Below are positions 1 to 8,294 of a stretch of DNA of 43,565 nucleotides, one piece after another. The position numbers were made by a program, and so were the translations under genes. Numbering within the stretch: the stretch's first letter is position 1; every line of letters starts with the position of its first letter. The DNA is from Rhodospirillales bacterium (GTDB taxonomy: Bacteria; Pseudomonadota; Alphaproteobacteria; Rhodospirillales; Defluviicoccaceae), in the NCBI GenBank assembly GCA_007694935.1, contig REES01000061.1, positions 1-43,565 on the forward strand. The letters run 5' to 3'. Below the pieces are notes generated by a model. The model was given only the letters and a program-made list of their open reading frames with translations, was not told the DNA's origin and searched no databases.

Positions 1-39
1 GTGACGGTCATCCGCCAAGCCCAGCCGCTGCGGCCGTAG

Positions 40-62
40 ACCCGCGGGTCAAGCCCGCGGGT
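40..62. repeat. Perfect inverted repeat (9-bp arms, 5-nt loop)
   Basis: The arms ACCCGCGGG (40-48) and CCCGCGGGT (54-62) are exact reverse complements around TCAAG. No T-tract follows, so it is a weak candidate for a rho-independent terminator. The wording resembles the short palindromic intergenic repeats that are common in alphaproteobacterial genomes, but with one copy in view I cannot show that it is repeated. The rest of positions 1-135 holds no gene that I can support. A TATATG at 103-108 could be a weak -10 box for the next gene, without a good -35. Confidence 0.5.
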
Positions 63-135
63 GACCCGGGGGTCGGGTGTTCCACGAACGGCCGTCGACA
101 CCTATATGTCGGTCGATGAAAGGGTTTAGGGGCCC

Positions 136-843
136 ATGACCCAGGTCATTGCCATCCGCCACGTCGCGTTCGAGGATCTGGGGCTGCTGGCCCCGTTGCT
201 GGCGGCGCGCGGGCACGCGGTCCGCTATGTGGAGGCGGGGGTTGACGATGTTGCCGCACTCGACCCGCTCGACCCGGCGCTGGTGGTGGTGCTGGGCGGC
301 CCGATCGGGGCCATGGACGACACCGATTACCCGTTCCTGGCCGACGAGACCCGGCTGCTGGAACGGCGCCTGGCGGCGGACAGGCCGACCCTCGGCATCT
401 GTCTCGGCGCCCAGCTGATGGCACGGGCGCTGGGCGCCCGGGTGTATCCGGCCGCGGCCAAGGAGATCGGCTGGGCGCCGCTGACCCTGACGCCGGCCGG
501 GCAGGACTCCTGCCTCCGCCACCTGGACGGGGCGGCCACGGCGGTGCTGCACTGGCACGGCGACACCTTCGACCTGCCCACCGGGGCCACCCGCCTCGCC
601 TCCACCGACATCTGCGAGAACCAAGCCTTCCAGTACGGCCAAGCCGCACTCGCCCTGCAGTTCCATGCCGAGGCCGCCGGCGTCGGCCTGGAGCGCTGGT
701 TCATCGGCCATACGGGGGAGATCGCCGCTACCCCGGGGGTGAGCGTGGCCGGCCTGCGTGCCGATACCCACCGCTGGTCGCCGGCAATGGCGGCCGCAGG
801 CGAGCGCTGCTTTACCGAATGGATGGAGAGTTTGGGTCTCTGA
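136..843 (+). CDS. Class I glutamine amidotransferase (GATase1) domain protein, GuaA-N-like
   Basis: A 235-residue free-standing glutaminase domain that should release ammonia from glutamine and pass it to an unknown acceptor or partner. The oxyanion strand VVLGGPIGAM is at residues 51-60. The nucleophile elbow GICLGAQ places the catalytic cysteine at 89, and LQFHAEA supplies the catalytic His177 and Glu179, so the triad is complete. The length fits the group of GMP-synthase-like amidotransferases that lack a synthetase domain. The ATG at 136 follows a purine-rich AGGGG about 6 nt upstream. It stands alone on the plus strand and converges with prpE. Its substrate cannot be told from sequence; GuaA-like and gamma-glutamyl hydrolase-like members look alike at this level. 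Confidence 0.85.
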   Translation: MTQVIAIRHVAFEDLGLLAPLLAARGHAVRYVEAGVDDVAALDPLDPALVVVLGGPIGAMDDTDYPFLADETRLLERRLAADRPTLGICLGAQLMARALGARVYPAAAKEIGWAPLTLTPAGQDSCLRHLDGAATAVLHWHGDTFDLPTGATRLASTDICENQAFQYGQAALALQFHAEAAGVGLERWFIGHTGEIAATPGVSVAGLRADTHRWSPAMAAAGERCFTEWMESLGL

Positions 844-854
844 CCCGGACGACG

Positions 855-887
855 GCGGGCGTGGCTGCCGAAGCACGCCACGCCCGC
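855..887. terminator. Bidirectional hairpin between convergent genes
   Basis: An 11-bp perfect inverted repeat (855-865 with 877-887, arms GCGGGCGTGGC and GCCACGCCCGC, 11-nt loop) fills the 66-nt gap between the convergent stop codons of the amidotransferase and prpE. Its position and symmetry suit a terminator acting for both genes. There is no U-tract on either strand, so it may work as an RNA 3'-end stabiliser or with Rho. Confidence 0.6.
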
Positions 888-909
888 ATCACCTCAAACA
901 CGCCGGGCG

Positions 910-2817
910 TTACTGCCGGGCTTCGGCGTAACCGATGGTCTCCAGCGCTTCCTTGATCTCGTCCAGGATGGCCGGATCGTCGATGGTCGCCGGCATCTTC
1001 CACGGCTCCTTGTCGGCGATCTTCTGGATCGTGCCACGGAGGATCTTGCCCGATCGGGTCTTGGGCAGCCGATCCACCACCACCGCCTGCTTGAAGGCGG
1101 CCACGGCGCCGATCTGATCGCGCACCATCTGCACCACTTCCTTGACGATCTCCTCGTGCGGGCGGGTCACCCCGGACTTCAGCACGACGAAGCCCACGGG
1201 AAGCTGGCCCTTGAAGGAATCGGCCACCCCGACCACGGCACATTCCGCCACGTCCGGGTGCTGCGCCAGCACCTCTTCCATGCCGCCGGTGGACAGGCGG
1301 TGCCCGGCGACGTTGATGACGTCATCGGTGCGGGCCATGATGTAGACGTAGCCGTCCTCGTCCATGTAACCGGCGTCGGCGGTGGCGTAGTAGCCGGGGA
1401 ACTCCGTCAGGTACGACTTGATATAACGTTCGTCGTTGTTCCACAGCGTCGGCAGCGATCCCGGCGGCAGCGGCAGCTTGACGCAGATGGCCCCGATCTG
1501 GCCCCGCGGGACCTCCTTGCACGCTTCGTCCAGCACCTGCACATCCCAGCCGGGCGCCGGCTTGGTCGGCGAACCCGCCTTCACCGGCAGCACTTCCAGA
1601 CCCATGCAGTTGGCGGCGATGGCCCAGCCGGTCTCGGTCTGCCACCAGTGGTCGATCACCGGGCGGTCAAGCGCCCGTTCTGCCCAGTGCAGGGTGTCGG
1701 GATCGGTGCGTTCCCCGGCAAGGAACAGGATCTTGAAGTGCGACAGGTCATAATTGCCCATCAGCTTGGCATTCGGGTCCTCGCGCTTGATCGCCCGGAA
1801 CGCGGTCGGCGCAGTGAACAGCGCCTTGACCTTGTGCTGGGCGATCACCCGCCAGAACGCTCCGGCGTCGGGGGTGCCGACCGGCTTGCCCTCGAACACG
1901 ATGGTGGTGGCCCCGTGGAACAGCGGCGCATAGACGATGTAGGAGTGGCCGACCACCCAGCCGACGTCGGAGGCGGCCCAAAACACCTCCCCGGGATCGA
2001 TGTCGTAGATGTTCTTCATCGTCCAGTTGAGGGCCACCAAGTGGCCGCCGTTGTCCCGCACCACGCCCTTGGGCTCACCGGTGGTGCCGGAGGTGTAGAG
2101 GATATAGAGCGGGTCGGTCGCCGCCACCGGTACGCAATCGGCCGGCGCGGCCGCCGCCGTCACCTCGGCCCAGTCCAGGTCGAACCCGGGCTTCAGCGTC
2201 GCCGGCTTCTGGGGACGTTGCAGGATGATGGTCTTGTGCGGCTTGAACTGCGCCTGCTCGATCGCGCCGTCCAGCAGCGGCTTGTAGTCGATCACCCGGT
2301 TGACCTCGATGCCGCAGGAGGCGGAGACGATCACCTTGGGCTGGGCGTCGTTGATGCGAACCGCCAGTTCGTGAGCCGCAAAGCCGCCGAACACCACGGA
2401 ATGCACCGCGCCGATCCGGGCGCAGCCCAGCATGGCGATCAACGCTTCCGGCACCATCGGCATGTAGACGATGACCCGGTCACCCTTGCCCACGCCCTGC
2501 GCCGCGAGGGCGCCGGCGAACCGCGCCACCTCGTCCTTGAGCTGGCTGTAGGTATAGGTGCGGACGGTATTGCCGGTGACCGGACTGTCGTAGATCACCG
2601 CCGCCTGATCGCCGCGCCCCGCCTCCACATGGCGGTCCACCGCGTTGTAGCAGGTGTTGACCTCGGCGCCGGTGAACCAGCGATAGAACGGCTTGTTGGA
2701 ATCGTCGAGAACCTTGTCCCATTTCTTGTACCAGCTGATCGCTTCGGCGGCTTCGCCCCAGAAGCCGTTGGGATCGTCGATGGATCGCCGGTAGGCTTTT
2801 TCGTAAGGTCCGGTCAT
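910..2817 (-). CDS. prpE: Propionyl-CoA synthetase (propionate-CoA ligase)
   Basis: A 635-residue ANL-superfamily ligase that activates propionate to propionyl-CoA through an acyl-adenylate, feeding cytosolic propionyl-CoA metabolism. The acetyl/propionyl-CoA synthetase N-terminal segment is followed by the phosphate-binding loop YTSGTTGEPKG at 241-251. The adenylate-binding segment DHWWQTETGW and the hinge region DVINVAGHRLSTGGMEE match PrpE better than acetyl-CoA synthetase, which has SGHRMGTAE there. The C-terminal catalytic lysine is Lys591 in PKTRSGK. I chose the ATG at 2817 because GGGGAGGA stands just upstream and the protein then has the usual PrpE length; the frame stays open upstream but without family similarity. 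It is divergent from an acyl-CoA synthetase across 194 nt containing a TTTGCAAA palindrome. Confidence 0.93.
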   Translation of the reverse strand: MTGPYEKAYRRSIDDPNGFWGEAAEAISWYKKWDKVLDDSNKPFYRWFTGAEVNTCYNAVDRHVEAGRGDQAAVIYDSPVTGNTVRTYTYSQLKDEVARFAGALAAQGVGKGDRVIVYMPMVPEALIAMLGCARIGAVHSVVFGGFAAHELAVRINDAQPKVIVSASCGIEVNRVIDYKPLLDGAIEQAQFKPHKTIILQRPQKPATLKPGFDLDWAEVTAAAAPADCVPVAATDPLYILYTSGTTGEPKGVVRDNGGHLVALNWTMKNIYDIDPGEVFWAASDVGWVVGHSYIVYAPLFHGATTIVFEGKPVGTPDAGAFWRVIAQHKVKALFTAPTAFRAIKREDPNAKLMGNYDLSHFKILFLAGERTDPDTLHWAERALDRPVIDHWWQTETGWAIAANCMGLEVLPVKAGSPTKPAPGWDVQVLDEACKEVPRGQIGAICVKLPLPPGSLPTLWNNDERYIKSYLTEFPGYYATADAGYMDEDGYVYIMARTDDVINVAGHRLSTGGMEEVLAQHPDVAECAVVGVADSFKGQLPVGFVVLKSGVTRPHEEIVKEVVQMVRDQIGAVAAFKQAVVVDRLPKTRSGKILRGTIQKIADKEPWKMPATIDDPAILDEIKEALETIGYAEARQ

Positions 2818-2932
2818 GGTCCTCCCCTTGACGTGTTGATCATTCCGTGTGTCGGTCGAATCCCGGGTAGACGGGTTGCACTCACTAAATCCCCCGGGCA
2901 TGGCGGCGGGAGTGTGGTCCAATTCCCGGTTT

Positions 2933-2940
2933 TTTGCAAA
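2933..2940. promoter_or_regulatory. TTTGCAAA palindrome, candidate ScfR/PccR/RamB-type regulator site
   Basis: The perfect 8-bp palindrome lies in the divergent control region of prpE and the acyl-CoA synthetase (2818-3011). TTTGCAAA is the half-site recognised by short-chain fatty acyl-CoA regulators, including PccR of Rhodobacter and RamB/PrpR of actinobacteria, which control propionyl-CoA and acetate genes. Known PccR sites have two copies spaced by 4 nt; only one copy is visible here. It is flanked by an imperfect inverted repeat (AATTCCCGG at 2921-2929 and CCGGAAT at 2942-2948). I see no clear sigma-70 promoter on either strand of this gap. Confidence 0.5.
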
Positions 2941-3011
2941 GCCGGAATATGGCACGGTTCCGCCGTTTTCCGCACACCAACAAGGTCCATAACCGGGGGA
3001 GGAAATACGCA

Positions 3012-4670
3012 ATGCAGCAAGTATACCCGGATCGGTCTAGCGCCGCGGCCGATCCGTTCGAATCGGGGCTGGAGCGCAATCCCGCCAACCACGCACCGCT
3101 GACGCCACTCGGCCTGATCGAGCGCGCCGCCTCGGTCTATCCCGACCATCCCTCGGTGGTGCACGGCGCCCGCCGCTATACCTGGGCGGAAACCTATGCC
3201 CGCAGCCGCCGGTTGGCCAGCGCGCTCAGCGTCCGCGGCATCGGCCGCGGCGACACCGTGGCGGTGATGGCCGCCAACACCCCGGAGATCTTCGAAGCCC
3301 ACTTCGGCGTGCCGATGACCGGGGCGGTGCTCAACACCCTCAACACCCGGCTGGATGCGGCCAGCCTCGCCTTCTGCCTGGACCACGGCGGCGCCAAGGT
3401 GCTGATCACCGACCGGGAGTTCGCGGGCGTCATGGGCAAGGCCCTGGAGGCCCTGGGTCGCGACCTCCTGGTGATCGATATCGACGACGTCGAAGCCGCC
3501 AGCCGCGGCCCGGCGCTGGGGGAGATGGACTACGAAGCCTTCATCGCCACCGGCGATCCGGAATTCGCCTGGCAGCCGCCGGCGGACGAATGGAACGCCA
3601 TCAGCCTCAACTATACCTCCGGCACCACCGGCAATCCCAAGGGCGTGGTCTACCACCACCGCGGCGCCTACCTGCTCGCGCTCGGCAACGTCATCGCCTG
3701 GGACATGGCGCACCACCCGGTCTACCTGTGGACGCTGCCGATGTTCCACTGCAACGGCTGGTGCTTTCCCTGGACCATGGCGGCGGTGGCGGGGACCAGC
3801 ATCTGCTTCCGCCAGGTCACTGCCAAGGGCATGTATGACGCCATCGCCGACCACAAGGTCACCCACTTCTGCGGCGCCCCCATCGTCCTCAACATGGTGA
3901 TCAACGCACCGCCCGAGGAACGCCGGGCGTTCGATCACTCGGTGCGGGTGATGACCGCGGCCGCCCCGCCGCCCGCCTCCACCCTGGAGCGGATGCAGCG
4001 GGAAGGATTCAAGGTCACCCACGTCTACGGCCTCACCGAATCCTACGGGCCGGCAGTGGTGTGCTCCTGGCACGACGCCTGGAACGGTCTGCCGATCGAG
4101 GAGCAGGCGGCCCTGAAATCCCGCCAGGGCGTGCGCTACCACGTGCTGGAGGGGCTCACCGTGATGGACCCGGAGACGATGACCCCGGTCCCGGCCGACG
4201 GCGAGACCCTGGGAGAGGTGATGTTCCGCGGCAACGTGGTGATGAAGGGCTACCTGAAGAACCCGGCCGCCACGGCGGAGGCATTCGCCGGTGGCTGGTT
4301 CCATTCCGGCGATCTCGGGGTGATCCACCCGGACGGCTACATCCAGCTCAAGGACCGCTCCAAGGACATCATCATCTCCGGCGGCGAGAACATCTCCTCG
4401 ATCGAGGTGGAGGATGTGCTGTACCGCCATCCCGCGGTGCTGGCGGCGGCGGTGGTGGCCAAGCCCGACGAGAAGTGGGGGGAGACGCCGTGCGCCTTCG
4501 TCGAGATCAAGCCCGGCGCCGCGGTGACCGAACAGGCCATGATGCAGTTCTGCCGCGACCACTTGGCCGGCTTCAAGTGCCCGCGCACGGTGATCTTCGG
4601 CGAAGTCCCGAAAACCTCCACCGGCAAGATCCAGAAATTCAAGCTCCGCGACGTGGCGCGGGCGATGTAG
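3012..4670 (+). CDS. Acyl-CoA synthetase (AMP-forming), medium/long-chain or DmdB-like
   Basis: A 552-residue ANL-family ligase expected to adenylate a carboxylic acid and transfer it to CoA. The N-terminal domain carries the P-loop YTSGTTGNPKG at 201-211, then HVYGLTESYGP (adenine pocket) and the GWFHSGDLG and DRSKDIIISGGENISS hinge motifs. The C-terminal catalytic lysine is Lys539 in PKTSTGK. Sequence style and length match the subgroup annotated as long-chain fatty-acid-CoA ligases or methylmercaptopropionate-CoA ligases (DmdB), and the chain length cannot be fixed from sequence. The ATG at 3012 follows GGGGGAGGAAA; upstream in-frame codons lie in the control region. Divergence from prpE suggests shared control. 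It converges with the ATP12 gene across 23 nt with no obvious terminator. Confidence 0.87.
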   Translation: MQQVYPDRSSAAADPFESGLERNPANHAPLTPLGLIERAASVYPDHPSVVHGARRYTWAETYARSRRLASALSVRGIGRGDTVAVMAANTPEIFEAHFGVPMTGAVLNTLNTRLDAASLAFCLDHGGAKVLITDREFAGVMGKALEALGRDLLVIDIDDVEAASRGPALGEMDYEAFIATGDPEFAWQPPADEWNAISLNYTSGTTGNPKGVVYHHRGAYLLALGNVIAWDMAHHPVYLWTLPMFHCNGWCFPWTMAAVAGTSICFRQVTAKGMYDAIADHKVTHFCGAPIVLNMVINAPPEERRAFDHSVRVMTAAAPPPASTLERMQREGFKVTHVYGLTESYGPAVVCSWHDAWNGLPIEEQAALKSRQGVRYHVLEGLTVMDPETMTPVPADGETLGEVMFRGNVVMKGYLKNPAATAEAFAGGWFHSGDLGVIHPDGYIQLKDRSKDIIISGGENISSIEVEDVLYRHPAVLAAAVVAKPDEKWGETPCAFVEIKPGAAVTEQAMMQFCRDHLAGFKCPRTVIFGEVPKTSTGKIQKFKLRDVARAM

Positions 4671-4693
4671 CCTCGCTCCGGTTCGGCGTGCGG

Positions 4694-5410
4694 CTATGCC
4701 GCCCCGCGGCGGGCGAGGGTGACGAAGCGGCTGGCGTCGGTGATGTCCCGCGCCAGTCGCCGGCGGCGGTCGGTAATCTCCGCCAGTTCGCCCCAGCGCT
4801 CGGCCTGGTAGTCGGCATCCTGCTCCGCCGCGGTCAGCGCCATGCCGTCGTCGATGCGGCCGGTGACGAGGGCGAGGGCAATGATCAGGGAGCCGGTGGC
4901 CTGGGCCACGGTTGCCACGGCGGTGAGTTCCAGGTCGTCCAGCTCGTCGACGGCACATGCCAGCGCGGCGATCGCCTCCGCCGGCTGGGCCACTGGCATC
5001 ACCCCTTCGGTTGCAACCAGAGCGGCGCCGAAGCGCGCGTGCGCCCAATCCAGCAGCGGCTGCCAGCAGCGATGCTGGCGCAAGGCCAGGTCCGGCGGCT
5101 CGGGCGCGCGGTAGCACAGCAGGTCCGATCCGCCGTAGCCCACCAGCATCTCCACCACCGCCGGGCGCTCGGCGGCGACCCGGTCGACGGCGGTGGCGGC
5201 GAGACGGGTGAGCGGCATGGTCTCCGGCCGGATGAGGTCCTCCTGAGCCGCCCACTCGCCGGCGACCGCCTCCGCCAGCGCCGGGACCGGCAGGCGCAAC
5301 CGCTGCCCCGCCGGGGTCCGGATGGGCCGGCCATCCAACAGAACAACGAATCCGCCGGCATCGGCCGGGGCCGCCACCGCGTCACGATAGAAGCGCTTCC
5401 CCCCGTTCAT
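4694..5410 (-). CDS. ATP12-family F1-ATPase assembly chaperone
   Basis: A 238-residue homologue of mitochondrial Atp12, which holds the F1 alpha subunit before hexamer assembly. Family hallmarks are the N-terminal KRFYRDA followed by a VLLDGRPIRTPAG segment, the acidic EWAAQ region with IRPETMPLTRLAATAVDRV, the GGSDLLCYRA block and the LTAVATVAQATGSLIIALAL helix. The family occurs mainly in alphaproteobacteria and eukaryotes. The start is uncertain: GTG codons at 5425 and 5416 and an ATG at 5410 are all in frame. I give the ATG because family members begin just before KRFY, although the GGGAG upstream is better spaced for the GTG at 5416. It is the last gene of the minus-strand run and lies 33 nt after the HAD gene. 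Confidence 0.88.
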   Translation of the reverse strand: MNGGKRFYRDAVAAPADAGGFVVLLDGRPIRTPAGQRLRLPVPALAEAVAGEWAAQEDLIRPETMPLTRLAATAVDRVAAERPAVVEMLVGYGGSDLLCYRAPEPPDLALRQHRCWQPLLDWAHARFGAALVATEGVMPVAQPAEAIAALACAVDELDDLELTAVATVAQATGSLIIALALVTGRIDDGMALTAAEQDADYQAERWGELAEITDRRRRLARDITDASRFVTLARRGAA

Positions 5411-5443
5411 CCGCACCCATGCCACTCCCGCGCCGTACCGTCC

Positions 5444-6124
5444 TCACGATGCCTGGCGCAGGTCCAGCAAGCCGCCGATCGCGCCCGGCAACTCTTGATA
5501 CGCCTCGATCAGCCGATGGGCACCCGCCGTTTCGATCGTGTCACGATCGTGATAGCCCCAGGCGACGCCGATGGCGAAGGTGCCCGCCTCGCGGGCCATC
5601 AGCATGTCGAAGCTGGTATCCCCCACCATCACCGTCCGCTCCGGCGTGGCACCGGCTTCCGCCATGGCTTGCAGCAGCATCCCCGGATGCGGCTTGCCGG
5701 GCGCCGTGTCGACGGTCTGCAGCGTGACGAAGCGGCCTTCGAGACCGTGTACGGCAAGGGTGTTTTTGAGCCCCCGCAAGGACTTGCCGGTGGCGATACC
5801 CAGCAGCCAGCCTTCCGCCTCCAGCGCCGCCAGGGCCTCATTCAGGCCGGGAAACATCGGCTCCCGAACCCCGCCGCCACGGCGGAGTTCGCCGAACGCG
5901 TCGCTGTAGCTGCGGGCGACGCGGCGCTGGAGCTCGGCATCGGCCGCCGGCAACAGCATCGCCACCGCCTCCAGCAGGGCAAGGCCGACCACCCGGCGCA
6001 CTGCGCCATCCTCCGGCCGCGGCAGGCCATGGGCGGCGAACGCCGCCGCCATGCTGGCGATGATCGCGTACTGGCTGTCAACCAGGGTGCCGTCACAATC
6101 GAACACGCAGAGCCGAGCGGTCAT
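5444..6124 (-). CDS. HAD-superfamily phosphatase, phosphoglycolate-phosphatase-like
   Basis: A 226-residue HAD subfamily IA hydrolase. Motif I is VFDCDGTLVDS with nucleophile Asp9 and acid/base Asp11, motif II is the IATGKS segment, and motif IV is MVGDTSFDM, with an alpha-helical cap between motifs I and II. These suggest dephosphorylation of a small phosphorylated metabolite; phosphoglycolate is one possibility but the substrate is not determined. The ATG at 6124 was chosen because it starts directly at the first beta strand (TARLCVFD), while the longer open frame upstream overlaps the M48 protease gene. It lies 22 nt downstream of that gene and upstream of the ATP12 gene, and the HAD-ATP12 pairing is a common alphaproteobacterial neighbourhood. 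Confidence 0.85.
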   Translation of the reverse strand: MTARLCVFDCDGTLVDSQYAIIASMAAAFAAHGLPRPEDGAVRRVVGLALLEAVAMLLPAADAELQRRVARSYSDAFGELRRGGGVREPMFPGLNEALAALEAEGWLLGIATGKSLRGLKNTLAVHGLEGRFVTLQTVDTAPGKPHPGMLLQAMAEAGATPERTVMVGDTSFDMLMAREAGTFAIGVAWGYHDRDTIETAGAHRLIEAYQELPGAIGGLLDLRQAS

Positions 6125-6146
6125 GGCGCCTGCCCCTTGTCCCCCT

Positions 6147-7145
6147 TCAGTACCACAGGCCGTTGGCATGCCGGCGCGGCCGGCGGTCGATCTCCGGCAT
6201 CGACATCGGCATGGCAATGCGTCCCGCTGCCATTCCCGGCTCCCCCGGCTGGGCCGCATACAGCGACATCAGCCGGGCCACCCGCTCCTCGGTCGGCGGA
6301 TGGGTGCGCAGCAGGGAGGGGTCGGGAATGCGTTGATCGGGAATCAGGAACTCCCAGAACCGGCCCTGGACACGCTCCATCTTCTGGAGCGCCGAGGCGA
6401 GCCCCGCCGGATCGCCGGTCATGCCCGCGGCATCGAGGTCGGCGTCGAATTCGCGGGCGCGCGACAGCGCCAGCTGCAACAGGCTGCCGAAGCTCGGCGC
6501 CGCCAGCAGCACGAGGATCAGCAGCACCGGCACCCGCCCCTGCTCGGCGAGCCACACCGGCAGGCTGATCGCCAGCAGCAGGATTCCGGCGAACGCCATC
6601 ACCCGGGTGAGCCGGCTGATGATGTCGGCGAGTCCCATGACCCACAGGTCGTGGTTGCGGATGTGGCTGATCTCGTGGGCGAGAACGGCGGTGAGTTCCC
6701 GCAGGTTGAGGGTGCGCAACAAGCCATCGGTCACCGCCACCACCGCGCCGGCAGGATTGCCGACGGCGAAAGCGTTCAGCATCGACGACGGGACATAATA
6801 CAGCCGCGGCACCGCCGGCAAGCCGGCTCTTTCGGCGATCCAGGCCAGCGACTGATAGAGTTCCGGGATCAGCGTCGGCGATAACGGCCGGGCGCGGTAC
6901 ATGGCCAGCACCATCCCCGGGGTCACCTTGGGGGTGACGGCGAGGATCACGGCACCACCGATGGCCGCCCACAGCACCCCTTCCCAGCCGGCGATCAACC
7001 AGGCGCAAACCGTGAGCAGGACGGTCATGCCGGCCAGCAGCAGCCCGGTCTGCACCGCGTTTCTCAGCTTATGGCGGCGCTGCTGACGGCGATCGAGCGG
7101 GCCCGCCATCAATCGCCGTCGGGCCAGGGCGGCGCCGGCCGTCAC
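6147..7145 (-). CDS. HtpX-like M48 zinc metalloprotease, membrane-bound
   Basis: A 332-residue membrane protease that probably degrades misfolded membrane proteins. Two hydrophobic segments (about 33-52 and 55-72) precede the catalytic domain. The zinc motif HEISH gives His157, Glu158 and His161, and the downstream AREFDAD glutamate should be the third ligand. Two more hydrophobic stretches follow the HEXXH motif, as in HtpX. The start is the GTG at 7145, preceded by GGAAGTGAG, and it overlaps the upstream Deg protease stop by four bases (GTGA), which suggests translational coupling. An in-frame ATG at 7109 is possible but has no ribosome site. The N-terminal arginine-rich stretch is consistent with a cytoplasmic end. 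Context with Hsp20 and Deg genes supports a stress-related role. Confidence 0.87.
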   Translation of the reverse strand: MTAGAALARRRLMAGPLDRRQQRRHKLRNAVQTGLLLAGMTVLLTVCAWLIAGWEGVLWAAIGGAVILAVTPKVTPGMVLAMYRARPLSPTLIPELYQSLAWIAERAGLPAVPRLYYVPSSMLNAFAVGNPAGAVVAVTDGLLRTLNLRELTAVLAHEISHIRNHDLWVMGLADIISRLTRVMAFAGILLLAISLPVWLAEQGRVPVLLILVLLAAPSFGSLLQLALSRAREFDADLDAAGMTGDPAGLASALQKMERVQGRFWEFLIPDQRIPDPSLLRTHPPTEERVARLMSLYAAQPGEPGMAAGRIAMPMSMPEIDRRPRRHANGLWY

Positions 7146-8233
7146 GTAGCACTCACTTCCGCCTGTACCGTCAGGGTCCGGCCTTGCCGGATCAGGGTGA
7201 GATCGACCTGCCGCCCGACCGGGATCAGGCCGACCTTGTTACGGAGATCGCTGGCACCATCGATGCGTTCACCGTTGAGGGCGATGATGACGTCGCCCGA
7301 CCGGATGCCCGCCCGCGCCGCCGAGGATCCCCGCTGCACATCCGCGACCAACGCCCCTCGGACCCGGTCCAGATTGAGGGCGTCGGCGATATCCGGGGTC
7401 ACGTCCTGAATGGAGACGCCAAGGCGGCCCCGCCGCACCTCCCCGTATTCGACGATCTGCTCCATCACCACGCGGGCCATGTTGCTGGGTACCGCGAAGC
7501 CGATACCGACGTTGCCGCCGGCCGGCGCGACGATCGCCGTGTTGACGCCGATCATGCGGCCCCTGAGATCGATCAGCGCCCCCCCCGAGTTGCCGGGATT
7601 GATGGAGGCATCGGTCTGGATGAAGTCCTCGTAGCCCTCGATGCGCAAGCCGCCGCGGCCCAGCGCGCTGACGATTCCGGAGGTGACGGTCTGGCCCAGC
7701 CCGAACGGATTGCCGATGGCGAGAACGAAATCCCCTACCTCCACCCGGTCGGAATCGCCGATCGGCAGGGCGGTGAGATTGCGGGCATCGATCCGCAGCA
7801 CCGCGATATCGGTGGCCGGATCGCTGCCCACCAGGCTGGCGTCAAACCGGCGCCGGTCCTTCAAGGTCACCGCCACCCGCGTCGCATTGCGGATCACGTG
7901 GTGGTTGGTGAGGACGTAACCGCGATCGGCGTCGACGATGACGCCGGACCCGGCACTGATCCGCGGCCGGGCCTCCGGCATCGTTTCCGGCAGGTTGAAG
8001 AACCGGCGGAAGAACGGGTCCTGCATCAAAGGGTTCTGCTGCGCCGGTGCCGGGGTGATCACCGAGATATTGACCACGGCATCGGTGGCCCGCTCCAGCA
8101 GCGGCGCCAGGGTCGGCATGCCGTCCCGCTCGTAGGGGGCGGCGACGAAGGCCGCCGATGGCGCCGCGAGTCCGACCGCCACCGCCAGGGCGATGACGAC
8201 GGCCAAGCGCCGCCCTGGTCTGCCAAGCCGCAT
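7142..8233 (-). CDS. Deg/HtrA-type periplasmic serine protease with one PDZ domain
   Basis: A 363-residue trypsin-like protease of the Deg family for periplasmic quality control. A basic N-terminus and hydrophobic run (about residues 9-28) form a signal peptide or membrane anchor. The catalytic triad is His112 in TNHHV, Asp142 in ATDIAVL and Ser216 in GNSGG. A single PDZ domain follows (about 270-360, starting GRLGVSIQDV), giving a DegS-like architecture rather than the two-PDZ DegP/DegQ form. The ATG at 8233 follows GAGAAGGGG with good spacing; an in-frame ATG at 8254 would add seven residues. It lies 61 nt after the shorter hsp20 gene and overlaps the M48 protease by four bases, so it belongs to the same stress-protein unit. 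Confidence 0.9.
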   Translation of the reverse strand: MRLGRPGRRLAVVIALAVAVGLAAPSAAFVAAPYERDGMPTLAPLLERATDAVVNISVITPAPAQQNPLMQDPFFRRFFNLPETMPEARPRISAGSGVIVDADRGYVLTNHHVIRNATRVAVTLKDRRRFDASLVGSDPATDIAVLRIDARNLTALPIGDSDRVEVGDFVLAIGNPFGLGQTVTSGIVSALGRGGLRIEGYEDFIQTDASINPGNSGGALIDLRGRMIGVNTAIVAPAGGNVGIGFAVPSNMARVVMEQIVEYGEVRRGRLGVSIQDVTPDIADALNLDRVRGALVADVQRGSSAARAGIRSGDVIIALNGERIDGASDLRNKVGLIPVGRQVDLTLIRQGRTLTVQAEVSAT

Positions 8234-8294
8234 CGTTTTCCCCTTCTCCGTCATGCACTTATATCCCGGCGGCAGCACAATCGACCGGTTGCCG

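Noticed and set aside
4061-6568. Plus-strand frame of 835 codons running from the acyl-CoA synthetase through the ATP12, HAD and M48 genes
   Set aside because: It crosses four well-supported genes in the wrong frame or strand and its translation has no coherent domain.
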